Source: Candidatus Nanopelagicaceae bacterium (GTDB taxonomy: Bacteria > Actinomycetota > Actinomycetes > Nanopelagicales > Nanopelagicaceae). Taken from it: a DNA stretch of 5,442 bases. The stretch lies in NCBI GenBank assembly GCA_947478965.1, contig CANJXW010000052.1:1-5442 (forward strand), in the 5' to 3' direction. Position numbers and translations under genes: made by a program. The notes below the pieces were generated by a model. The model saw only the letters and a list, made by a program, of their open reading frames with translations, was not told the DNA's origin and did not search any database. Positions 1-5,435 of the stretch are shown piece by piece. Position 1 is the stretch's first letter. Every line of letters begins with the position of its first letter.

Positions 1-1263
1 ATGGGACTCGTCTCGCAAGTCTTTACCGAAGCGGATTTATCAAGCCTTACTGGCGAGCTTGCCATTGGCCACTGTCGCTACAGCACAACAGGTTCCAGTA
101 CATGGGTAAATGCCCAACCAACTCTTCGACCTACAAAATACGGAACTCTTGCACTTGCCCACAATGGAAACCTCACAAATATCGGGGCGCTTGCAGAACT
201 CGTAAGAGAACTTGAAGGTGAGAAACCAAAGAACTCAAATGGTTCCACAACAGATACTGAAGTGATGACCGCTCTCATCGGTTTGCAGAACGAGAAAGAT
301 GTTGAAGCAAGTGCAATTGCAGTCTTGCCTAAACTCGAAGGCGCTTTTTCTCTCGTCTTTATGGATGAGAAAACTCTCTATGCCGCGCGTGATCGCCATG
401 GCGTTCGACCACTTGTGATTGGAAAACTCGAACGAGGCTGGGTTGTTGCATCAGAGACTGCAGCGCTGGATATTGTGGGCGCCTCTTTTGTTCGTGAAGT
501 AGAACCAGGTGAATTCTTAGCAATTAACCAAGAGGGCGTTCGTTCGCAAATGTGGGCAGAGAAAGATCCCAAGGGTTGCATCTTTGAATATGTTTATCTT
601 GCGCGGCCAGATACAACGATCGCAGGACAAGGAATTCATGCAACGCGCGTTGCCATCGGTCAACGACTTGCAATTGAAGCGCCGGTAGAAGCAGATCTAG
701 TTATCCCTGTTCCTGAATCAGGTACACCTGCTGCCATTGGTTATGCCCAACAGTCAGGGATTCCATATGGACTTGGTCTTGTAAAGAATTCATATGTGGG
801 ACGAACATTTATCCAACCATCGCAAACAATTCGCCAACTGGGTATTCGCCTCAAACTCAATCCGCTTAAAGAGATTATCGAAGGCAAGCGAATTGTTGTC
901 GTCGATGATTCAATCGTCCGTGGAAATACCCAGCGAGCAATCGTCAGAATGTTGCGCGAAGCTGGAGCTCTTGAAATTCACGTCCGAATCTCAAGCCCGC
1001 CAGTGGAATGGCCATGTTTTTACGGCATCGACTTTGCATCTCGCGCAGAACTCATTGCTAGCGGACTTGAGGTTGAAGAGATCCGCCGTTCGATAGGCGC
1101 AGATTCCCTGAGCTATGTCTCACTTGAGGGCTTGATTGCTGCTACCAAGATCGAAGAATCAAAACTTTGTACTGCATGTTTTACAGGTTCCTATCCCATA
1201 GCAGTCCCGAAGGATATGTCTGAAGGAAAGATGCGACTTGAGATCTCAGAGGTAGGTAAATAA
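1..1263 (+). CDS. purF: Amidophosphoribosyltransferase, 5'-truncated by the window edge
   Basis: PurF converts PRPP and glutamine to 5-phosphoribosylamine, the first committed step of de novo purine synthesis in the cytoplasm. The 420 visible residues start inside the glutaminase domain: GHCRYSTTG (23-31) and AHNGN (53-57) match the Ntn-hydrolase half. The phosphoribosyltransferase half carries the PRPP loop IVVVDDSIVRGNT (298-310). Cys193, Cys339, Cys390 and Cys393 match in context and spacing the four [4Fe-4S] ligands of the Bacillus subtilis enzyme (236, 382, 437, 440), so this should be the oxygen-sensitive iron-sulfur type. The ATG at position 1 is an internal methionine: the N-terminal catalytic Cys and roughly 45-60 residues are missing to the left, where the gene continues. 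The stop codon overlaps the purM start by one base. Identity is very secure; the true start cannot be seen. Confidence 0.97.
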   Translation: MGLVSQVFTEADLSSLTGELAIGHCRYSTTGSSTWVNAQPTLRPTKYGTLALAHNGNLTNIGALAELVRELEGEKPKNSNGSTTDTEVMTALIGLQNEKDVEASAIAVLPKLEGAFSLVFMDEKTLYAARDRHGVRPLVIGKLERGWVVASETAALDIVGASFVREVEPGEFLAINQEGVRSQMWAEKDPKGCIFEYVYLARPDTTIAGQGIHATRVAIGQRLAIEAPVEADLVIPVPESGTPAAIGYAQQSGIPYGLGLVKNSYVGRTFIQPSQTIRQLGIRLKLNPLKEIIEGKRIVVVDDSIVRGNTQRAIVRMLREAGALEIHVRISSPPVEWPCFYGIDFASRAELIASGLEVEEIRRSIGADSLSYVSLEGLIAATKIEESKLCTACFTGSYPIAVPKDMSEGKMRLEISEVGK

Positions 1264-2318
1264 TGAGTACATATAAGGATTCAGGCGTCGATATCGATGC
1301 AGGTGATCGCGCAGTAGAACTCATGAAGGCATCTATCGCAAAGGCATCTCGCCCAGAAGTCATGGGTGGCATCGGCGGATTTGCGGGTCTCTTTGATGCA
1401 AGCGCACTGAAGAAATACAACCAACCGTTACTTGCAACTTCAACAGATGGAGTTGGCACAAAGACTGAGATCGCTCGCGCAATGGGAATCTACGACACGA
1501 TCGGCGAAGATCTCGTTGCAATGGTTGTTGATGATCTCGTTGTCTGTGGAGCAGAACCGCTCTTTATGACTGATTACATCGCAGTCGGAAAAGTTATCCC
1601 AGAACGTATCGCAGCGATTGTTAGCGGAATCGCGCGTGGTTGTCAGAAAGCGAATACTGCACTCATCGGCGGAGAGACTGCAGAGCATCCGGGTCTTCTT
1701 AAAGATGATGAATTTGATATTGCAGGAGCTGCAACCGGTGTTGTCGATGGCGATAAACAATTGGGCAGCCACCTTGTTAAAGATGGCGATCTAATTATTG
1801 CAATGCCAGCGAGTGGTTTCCATGCAAATGGTTATTCATTGATTCGCCATATTCTTGCAACACAGAAACTTGATCTCGAGAAAACTTACGAAGGCTTCAC
1901 ACAATCTTTGGGCGAGCTACTTCTTACTCCAACTGAAATTTACACACTTGATTGTCTAGCGTTGATTAGATCTCAAGGCGAAAAAGTTCGTACCTTCTCG
2001 CACATCACCGGTGGCGGCCTTGCCGATAACACTGCTCGCGTGATTCCAGAAGGTCTTCACGCCCGATTTGATCGATCCACCTGGTCGCTGCCGGCTGGGA
2101 TGGAGTTCCTCGCCCAGGTTGCCTCGGTGCCTGAGGCTGATATGGAGCGCACCTGGAACTGCGGAATCGGCATGATCGCCGTCGTAGACCCCTCTATAGG
2201 CGATCTCACCCTTGCTTCCCTGGCGGCTCGGGGCATGAAGGCCTGGATCGCAGGCTCAATTCAGGCTCAATCTGGGCTATCTCGCTCTGCTTTGGAAGGT
2301 AGATACAAGTCGCGATAA
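1263..2318 (+). CDS. purM: Phosphoribosylformylglycinamidine cyclo-ligase (AIR synthetase)
   Basis: PurM closes the imidazole ring, turning FGAM into aminoimidazole ribonucleotide with ATP, the fifth step of purine synthesis. Its 351 residues are normal for the family. Visible family blocks in order are the early DAGDRAVELMK, GGIGGFAGLFD, the ATP/metal-binding block TSTDGVGTKTEIA, VDDLVVCGAEPLF, ALIGGETAEHPG, then in the C-terminal domain MPASGFHANGYSLIR and ITGGGLADN. The start is the ATG in TAATG overlapping the purF stop, with AGAGGT at 1248-1253 nine bases upstream as the ribosome site, so the two genes are cotranscribed and translationally coupled. The last third of the gene (about 2010-2290) is about 60% GC against about 50% in a middle sample, and alanine codons shift from mostly GCA to GCC/GCT. 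Protein motifs remain intact, so the gene should be functional. Confidence 0.97.
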   Translation: MSTYKDSGVDIDAGDRAVELMKASIAKASRPEVMGGIGGFAGLFDASALKKYNQPLLATSTDGVGTKTEIARAMGIYDTIGEDLVAMVVDDLVVCGAEPLFMTDYIAVGKVIPERIAAIVSGIARGCQKANTALIGGETAEHPGLLKDDEFDIAGAATGVVDGDKQLGSHLVKDGDLIIAMPASGFHANGYSLIRHILATQKLDLEKTYEGFTQSLGELLLTPTEIYTLDCLALIRSQGEKVRTFSHITGGGLADNTARVIPEGLHARFDRSTWSLPAGMEFLAQVASVPEADMERTWNCGIGMIAVVDPSIGDLTLASLAARGMKAWIAGSIQAQSGLSRSALEGRYKSR

Positions 2319-2319
2319 C
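2292..2319 (+). promoter_or_regulatory. Possible promoter for the DUF3073 gene
   Basis: TTGGAA (2292-2297) and GATAAC (2314-2319) are separated by 16 bases and each match four of six positions of the sigma-70-type consensus. Transcription would begin near 2326, leaving a leader of about 34 bases containing the strong ribosome site. The elements overlap the end of purM. This is a by-eye match only, and read-through from purM is an equally good explanation. Confidence 0.25.
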
Positions 2320-2345
2320 CTACGCACTACGTAGAAGCTATTGGT

Positions 2346-2353
2346 AAGGAGGT
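2346..2353 (+). promoter_or_regulatory. Near-perfect Shine-Dalgarno site of the DUF3073 gene
   Basis: AAGGAGGT lies six bases before the ATG at 2360 and is fully complementary to the usual 16S rRNA 3' tail. It fixes the start of a gene otherwise short enough to be missed and is the strongest ribosome site in the window, suggesting high translation of the small protein. Confidence 0.85.
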
Positions 2354-2359
2354 CGCCCT

Positions 2360-2536
2360 ATGGGTCGTGGCCGCGCAAAAGCGAAACAAACTAAGGTCGC
2401 CAGAGATCTCAAGTACAACTCTCAAGATATGGATCTTGATCGTTTAACAAAAGAGCTCCATGGTGAAGGTACTCAAGTTAAAGACCATGATGAAGACGAT
2501 CCCTTTGCTGAGGGTAATTACATTCCTCGAGCCTAA
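2360..2536 (+). CDS. DUF3073 family small protein, 58 residues
   Basis: This short gene encodes a 58-residue protein of unknown function. The N-terminus MGRGRAKAKQTKVARDLKY is the hallmark of the DUF3073 family, which I know only from Actinobacteria and which often sits directly after purM. The first 18 residues are strongly basic, the middle is polar (SQDMDLDRLTKEL, residues 21-33), and residues 41-51 are acidic (KDHDEDDPFAE). There are no cysteines, membrane segment or signal peptide, so it is cytoplasmic. The basic head could contact nucleic acid or ribosome, but that is a guess. The start is set by a near-perfect ribosome site six bases upstream. Its stop is immediately followed by the GTG of the next gene, implying coupled translation. 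The family call is from motif memory and is strong; function is unknown. Confidence 0.9.
   Translation: MGRGRAKAKQTKVARDLKYNSQDMDLDRLTKELHGEGTQVKDHDEDDPFAEGNYIPRA
2367..2380. repeat. 14-bp direct repeat, copy 1 (inside the DUF3073 gene)
   Basis: GTGGCCGCGCAAAA occurs here, spanning the RGRAK codons of the DUF3073 protein, and again exactly, same orientation, at 3437-3450 in the bldC leader. The match is read directly; whether it means anything is uncertain. Confidence 0.6.
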
Positions 2537-3352
2537 GTGAGGCCAACTCCGTACGTTGCATCTCTGCGAATTTACGAACCTCTCTCGGCCTTTGAACCAG
2601 CAGATCGACTTCGTTGGCAAGCTATTGATGCAACAGTTGATACGCGTCGCCTTGAACAAGAACTTGCACTCAAGCGACTTGTCTTTCCCGAACCTCCGGC
2701 TGGTCGTCCAGATGGCGCACATGTTTTAGATATTGACGGAATTCGTTATGTATCACCGTGGTCAACTGCAACACGATGCTGGGCAGCCCTTGATACTTTT
2801 AAAGAATCAATTCCATCATCTGTTGTTCCATTCTTTATTCCTCAATCACTTGAAGATGTCATCACTGCTGGTGTTGACCTTATGGAAGAACGCGTCCCAC
2901 ATATTTTGACTGAGACATGGATGATCCCTCCACGTTGGTTCTCACTCTTTCTTCCAGAAGATCGGATGCGGGGAGATGATCAAGATGGACCATTTTGTGT
3001 ACTCCGTGCAAAAATTTCAGATGCCATTGCTCGTACCGAAGTTGCGCATCAAACAGTGCTCTCATCTTTTGGCGAAGGCCCTGTCGAAGAAGAGATCGAA
3101 CATATTCTTGATTGGCTAGAACTCTTCCATCCAAAATCACTCGTCGAATTAGATTACGGCGGGCTTGCGCTATTACTCGATCGATCTCTGCGCCAATCTG
3201 GTCTCGATGGGTTAGAGGCCGATAACTCCGTTGAAGATGTTCTCTTGAGTTTGGCTGGCCTTGCTGCAGGTGATGGTTCTCTTGCAGGAAAGGGATATGA
3301 GCAACTAGTTACGCGCTGGCGAGCTGTTCAAGCCGTCGAATCTGCAATTTAG
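2537..3352 (+). CDS. Conserved-looking actinobacterial protein of unknown function, 271 residues
   Basis: I do not recognise a characterised domain. The start YVASLRIYEPLSAFEPADRLRW (from residue 6) resembles proteins encoded beside bldC in other actinobacteria; a DUF8083 label may apply, but I am not certain. The protein looks soluble: no signal peptide or membrane helix. Notable blocks are an early basic-acidic helix (about 24-50), a Trp/Pro-rich centre with SPWSTATRCW (73-82) and WMIPPRWFSLFLPED (128-142), the acidic helix EEEIEHILDWLELFHPKSLVELDYGGLA split around 184-211, and a C-terminal helical part ending in TRWRAVQAVESAI. The only cysteines are 81 and 154. The GTG start directly follows the DUF3073 TAA, with no nearby ribosome site, so translation is probably coupled to DUF3073. 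No in-frame ATG occurs before residue 115, which supports this start. It is a real gene by length, composition and packing; function is open. Confidence 0.85.
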   Translation: MRPTPYVASLRIYEPLSAFEPADRLRWQAIDATVDTRRLEQELALKRLVFPEPPAGRPDGAHVLDIDGIRYVSPWSTATRCWAALDTFKESIPSSVVPFFIPQSLEDVITAGVDLMEERVPHILTETWMIPPRWFSLFLPEDRMRGDDQDGPFCVLRAKISDAIARTEVAHQTVLSSFGEGPVEEEIEHILDWLELFHPKSLVELDYGGLALLLDRSLRQSGLDGLEADNSVEDVLLSLAGLAAGDGSLAGKGYEQLVTRWRAVQAVESAI

Positions 3353-3358
3353 ATCGTG

Positions 3359-3395
3359 TATAACCTTGCAATTTGCATAGATAGTGGCGGATACT
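3359..3395 (+). promoter_or_regulatory. Possible promoter elements of bldC
   Basis: The 104 bases between the previous stop and bldC are the longest gene-free stretch before the tRNA and contain plausible promoter pieces. One reading is a -10 TATAAC at 3359-3364 with a poor -35 near 3336. The other is TTGCAA (3366-3371) with GATACT (3390-3395), 18 bases apart. Either gives bldC an untranslated leader of about 55-90 bases. Neither is decisive. Confidence 0.3.
3367..3377. promoter_or_regulatory. Small palindrome, candidate operator in the bldC leader
   Basis: TGCAATTTGCA is a perfect inverted repeat of five bases around one central T, and TTGCA also recurs as a direct repeat (3366-3370 and 3373-3377). 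It overlaps one possible bldC promoter, so it could bind a regulator, possibly BldC itself. Short palindromes also arise by chance; no regulator is shown. Confidence 0.25.
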
Positions 3396-3436
3396 TCCCA
3401 CTGAAAGCAACAAATCGGACACACTGCACTCAGCGA

Positions 3437-3450
3437 GTGGCCGCGCAAAA
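3437..3450. repeat. 14-bp direct repeat, copy 2 (bldC leader)
   Basis: This exact copy of GTGGCCGCGCAAAA (other copy at 2367-2380) ends six bases before the upstream bldC start candidate. It lies outside any confident gene, in the same reading frame relation to bldC as an open but ATG-less extension. Confidence 0.6.
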
Positions 3451-3456
3451 ATAGCT

Positions 3457-3669
3457 ATGAAACGGGTGGGCATGAATCGTTTGCCAGATGCAGAAGTTTT
3501 GCTCACCCCTCGAGAAGTTGCAGAGCTCTTCGGAGTAGATCCAAAGACAGTCACACGTTGGGCCAAAGCTGGCAAATTAACCTCCATTCGCACCCTTGGT
3601 GGGCATCGCCGTTTTCGTAAGTCAGAGGTAGATGACCTTCGCCAGAATTACTTTAAGAGCGAAGCGTAA
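3457..3669 (+). CDS. bldC: BldC-like MerR-type DNA-binding transcriptional regulator
   Basis: The 70-residue product is a single winged helix-turn-helix domain. The core, LLTPREVAELFGVDPKTVTRW (16-36) followed by AKAGKLTSIRTLGGHRRFR (37-55), is close to identical to the Streptomyces BldC sequence as I recall it. That includes the recognition segment DPKTVTRWAKAGK and the wing GGHRR. In Streptomyces BldC delays development and binds direct repeats cooperatively; it lacks the effector domain of classic MerR proteins. A second in-frame ATG at 3472 would give 65 residues, closer to the N-terminus of the 68-residue Streptomyces protein; neither start has a convincing ribosome site (GGGTGGG at 3464-3470 is too near 3472). 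The role in this organism, which may not sporulate, is unknown. Family identity is very secure; the start is not. Confidence 0.94.
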   Translation: MKRVGMNRLPDAEVLLTPREVAELFGVDPKTVTRWAKAGKLTSIRTLGGHRRFRKSEVDDLRQNYFKSEA

Positions 3670-3681
3670 TTAATTAACTCT

Positions 3682-4719
3682 ATGGAATATTCGGTAGGGC
3701 AATTCGTAATCCTTGGCGCCCTGACTTTTATCTTTGTTGGACTTATAACACCAGTGATGCGCTCGCTAGCAATTAGCATCGGCGCAGTTGATGCACCTAA
3801 CCTTGATCGTAAAGTTCAGAAAGAGCCAGTGCCATATTTAGGCGGCGTTGCAATTGCAATCGGAATCGTTGTCGCTTCCTATTCATCTCTTCTCGCCGTT
3901 GATTTTTCAATGGAGACTTTTCGCTTAGCAAGTTATGTACTTATCCCAGCTCTTGCAATTGCAGCGATGGGCCTGGTTGATGATTTACGTGGCCTTCAAC
4001 CTTGGCCTCGTCTCATCGCGCAGACGCTCATGGGAATCGTTGTCGCGATTATCTTGACAGCAACGAACACAATGGGTGTTGCTTTCGATAGTACTTTTCT
4101 TAATTATTTTTTCTCAGTGCTATGGATCGTTGGCGTCTGTAACTCCATCAACTTCTTTGACAATCTAGATGGTGGCGCAGCTGGCACCGTCGCCGTCATT
4201 ACGATCTTTCTCTTCTTTATTGCATACGACCGCCAACAAATTCTCGTTAGCGCCCTAGCAATCGTTACTGCTGGCGCCACGATGGGATTCCTTATCTGGA
4301 ATCGTGCACCTGCGAAGATTTATATGGGAGATGCAGGAGCGCTCTTTCTTGGAATTATCGTCTCGGTGCTCACTATCCGCGTTAATCCAGGAATCGTCCC
4401 TGAAATTAAATCCTTTTCAATTCCACTAGCTCTCATGGCTATTCCAATTCTCGATACAACAGTTGCCGTCTCCTCTCGAATTTATCGCGGTATTTCACCC
4501 TTCCAAGGGGGCAGAGATCACCTCTCGCATCGTTTAGTTCGCCTTGGTCTCTCAAGACCTCACGCTGCCTTTGCTCTGTGGGGGCTCGCTGCTTTCTATG
4601 GGGCTCTTGCGCTCTCCATCTATTCCTGGCCAGATACCGCTGGATATCCACTCATGGTTTTGGGTGGCCTCTTATGGGTTGGAAAGTTAGTTCTCTTTCT
4701 TCGAGTACCCAGCGAATAA
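3682..4719 (+). CDS. WecA/MraY-family polyprenyl-phosphate sugar-1-phosphate transferase
   Basis: This 345-residue polytopic membrane protein belongs to the family that moves a sugar-1-phosphate, typically GlcNAc-1-P, from a UDP-sugar to undecaprenyl or decaprenyl phosphate, starting a lipid-linked envelope glycan. About ten hydrophobic segments alternate with cytoplasmic loops. Catalytic landmarks are visible: PYLGG (51-55), the metal-binding pair Asp100-Asp101 in GLVDDLRGL, N-S-I-N-F-F-D-N-L-D-G (154-164), PAKIYMGDAG (210-219) and the sugar-recognition loop GGRDHLSHRLV (276-286). The usual FIDGLDG reads FFDNLDG, and the usual HxHHR reads HLSHR. Location outside a cell-wall dcw cluster and these loops favour the WecA type over MraY; the exact substrate cannot be read. 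It starts 12 bases after bldC, with no ribosome site in the AT-rich gap, so it may be cotranscribed with bldC. Confidence 0.9.
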   Translation: MEYSVGQFVILGALTFIFVGLITPVMRSLAISIGAVDAPNLDRKVQKEPVPYLGGVAIAIGIVVASYSSLLAVDFSMETFRLASYVLIPALAIAAMGLVDDLRGLQPWPRLIAQTLMGIVVAIILTATNTMGVAFDSTFLNYFFSVLWIVGVCNSINFFDNLDGGAAGTVAVITIFLFFIAYDRQQILVSALAIVTAGATMGFLIWNRAPAKIYMGDAGALFLGIIVSVLTIRVNPGIVPEIKSFSIPLALMAIPILDTTVAVSSRIYRGISPFQGGRDHLSHRLVRLGLSRPHAAFALWGLAAFYGALALSIYSWPDTAGYPLMVLGGLLWVGKLVLFLRVPSE

Positions 4720-4728
4720 CCTTGCGAG

Positions 4729-4734
4729 TAGACT
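4729..4734 (+). promoter_or_regulatory. -10 element giving a leaderless DUF5302 mRNA
   Basis: TAGACT fits the actinobacterial TANNNT -10 pattern and ends six bases before the ATG at 4741, so transcription would start at or next to that A. There is no ribosome site in the 21-base gap, as expected for a leaderless transcript. No good -35 is visible. Confidence 0.5.
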
Positions 4735-4740
4735 GCAACC

Positions 4741-4938
4741 ATGGCTGATAAAAAAGAACCCGCAGATGATGCTCGCGCAAAGTTTCTAGAAGCGCTCGAG
4801 AAGAAGAAGAATAAAGGCGCAGCAAACCCTGCCTCCGGATCAAAGGGCGGCTCAAAGGTAAGCGGTGGACAAGCAACAGGTGGAGCTCCAGGACGTTTCC
4901 AACGTAAGTCCGGTTCATCTGGTTCTGCTGCCGGTTAA
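4741..4938 (+). CDS. DUF5302 family small protein, 65 residues
   Basis: The layout matches DUF5302, a family of short actinobacterial proteins of unknown function. It has a charged N-terminal helix with DDARAKFLEALEKKK (9-23), a long glycine/serine/alanine-rich, probably disordered linker (about 26-51), and the characteristic C-terminal GRFQRKSG block (51-58). The protein is basic, has no cysteine, membrane segment or signal peptide, and is presumably cytoplasmic. The start ATG lies 21 bases after the transferase stop without a Shine-Dalgarno site but with a -10-like TAGACT placed for leaderless transcription. The DUF167 gene follows after 15 bases. Function is unknown; the disordered linker and basic tail could suit nucleic-acid or protein binding, which is only a guess. 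Confidence 0.85.
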   Translation: MADKKEPADDARAKFLEALEKKKNKGAANPASGSKGGSKVSGGQATGGAPGRFQRKSGSSGSAAG

Positions 4939-4953
4939 ATCTTCTCACCCGTT

Positions 4954-5250
4954 GTGAGCGAGCAATTCCTTTTAGAGATTCGAGTAAGACCCAACGCATC
5001 GCGTAATAAAGTTGGTGGAACTGTTGGGGATCCGCAACGACTTGTTGTTGCAGTACAGGCACCTGCTGTTGATGGGAAAGCTAATCAAGCAGTTGTCAAA
5101 GAGTTAGCAAACGCCTTGGGGCTTCGGGCGAGAGATTTCACTATTGTCTATGGCGAATTAGGCCGCGATAAAAGAATTCTCATTAGCGGAGATATCACTG
5201 CAATCGCTTTGAAATGTGAAGAGTTAAAGGGCGCTCCAACGCTTTTATAA
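4954..5250 (+). CDS. DUF167 (UPF0235/YggU) family protein
   Basis: This 98-residue protein has the full family pattern: an early strand leading into VRPNASRNKVGG (11-22), a central strand LVVAVQAPAVDGKANQAVV (30-48) with the signature APAVDGKANQAV, a helix (48-58), then VYGELGRDKRILISG (65-79). Length is typical. Structures of this family show a small alpha/beta fold; no biochemical role is established, and it is presumed cytoplasmic. The GTG start at 4954 is chosen because the first residues align with the family start and no ATG is available; the 15-base gap after DUF5302 has no ribosome site, so translation may depend on read-through ribosomes from DUF5302. It ends 36 bases before the convergent tRNA gene, with no clear terminator between them. 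The family call is secure. Confidence 0.93.
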   Translation: MSEQFLLEIRVRPNASRNKVGGTVGDPQRLVVAVQAPAVDGKANQAVVKELANALGLRARDFTIVYGELGRDKRILISGDITAIALKCEELKGAPTLL

Positions 5251-5286
5251 ACGCGCTACTGGGTTCAGATACAAATAAAGCAAGAG

Positions 5287-5360
5287 TGGCTCGGGACAGG
5301 ATCGAACTGTCGACCTCACGATTTTCAGTCGCGCGCTCGTACCAACTGAGCTACCGAGCC
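5287..5360 (-). tRNA. tRNA-Phe (anticodon GAA)
   Basis: Read on the minus strand, the sequence folds into a complete cloverleaf. The seven-pair acceptor stem GGCTCGG/CCGAGCC is perfect. The D stem is GCTC/GAGC around a loop with GG. The anticodon stem CGCGA/TCGTG has one G-T pair and loop CTGAAAA, giving anticodon GAA at 34-36. The variable loop is AGGTC. The T stem GACAG/CTGTC is perfect with loop TTCGATC. The discriminator base is A, from the T at 5287. CCA is not encoded (the bases after it read CTC), so it must be added by the CCA-adding enzyme. The gene converges with the DUF167 gene. I could not settle on a promoter in the AT-rich stretch upstream (5361-5407). Confidence 0.97.
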
Positions 5361-5407
5361 AATATGTAATTGTTTAACTAAGTGGTCCTGAACTGCTTAA
5401 TTATGAA

Positions 5408-5435
5408 AGAAGAGAGTGTGTGGACACTCTCTTCT
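5408..5435. terminator. Perfect 12-bp hairpin, probable terminator
   Basis: AGAAGAGAGTGT (5408-5419) pairs completely with ACACTCTCTTCT (5424-5435) around the loop GTGG. Read on the minus strand the stem is followed by TTTCAT-like sequence, a weak T-run, so it best fits the end of a minus-strand gene lying off the right edge, upstream of the tRNA. On the plus strand it is followed by AGCGACC, without a T-run. The hairpin is certain; its function is inferred. Confidence 0.5.

Noticed and set aside
1..3. ATG at the first base as the real start of purF
   Set aside because: The residues after it align to the interior of the glutaminase domain; the catalytic N-terminal Cys region is absent, so the ATG is an internal methionine.
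794..1096. A 100-codon open frame inside purF on the same strand
   Set aside because: It overlaps the PRPP-binding half of purF in another frame and shows no family motif.
1440..1772. A 110-codon open frame antisense to purM
   Set aside because: It lies wholly over conserved purM motifs and its translation is Cys/Ser/Asn-rich with no recognisable pattern.
2320..2334. Hairpin CTACG-CACTA-CGTAG between purM and DUF3073 as a terminator
   Set aside because: Only five base pairs, no T-run, and close to the DUF3073 ribosome site; too weak to call.
3670..3677. Palindrome TTAATTAA before the transferase as an operator or leaderless -10
   Set aside because: An 8-bp AT palindrome is expected by chance, and it does not fit TANNNT at leaderless spacing.
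4652..5062. A 136-codon antisense open frame across the transferase end, DUF5302 and DUF167
   Set aside because: It covers three recognisable genes on the + strand and looks like a shadow of their codon bias.
5235..5257. Terminator between DUF167 and the tRNA, around the TTTATAAA palindrome
   Set aside because: The possible stem has a mismatch, is AT-rich at the centre and includes the DUF167 stop; not convincing.
5361..5407. Promoter for tRNA-Phe on the minus strand
   Set aside because: AT-rich with several weak -10-like strings, but no pair of elements with sensible spacing stood out.
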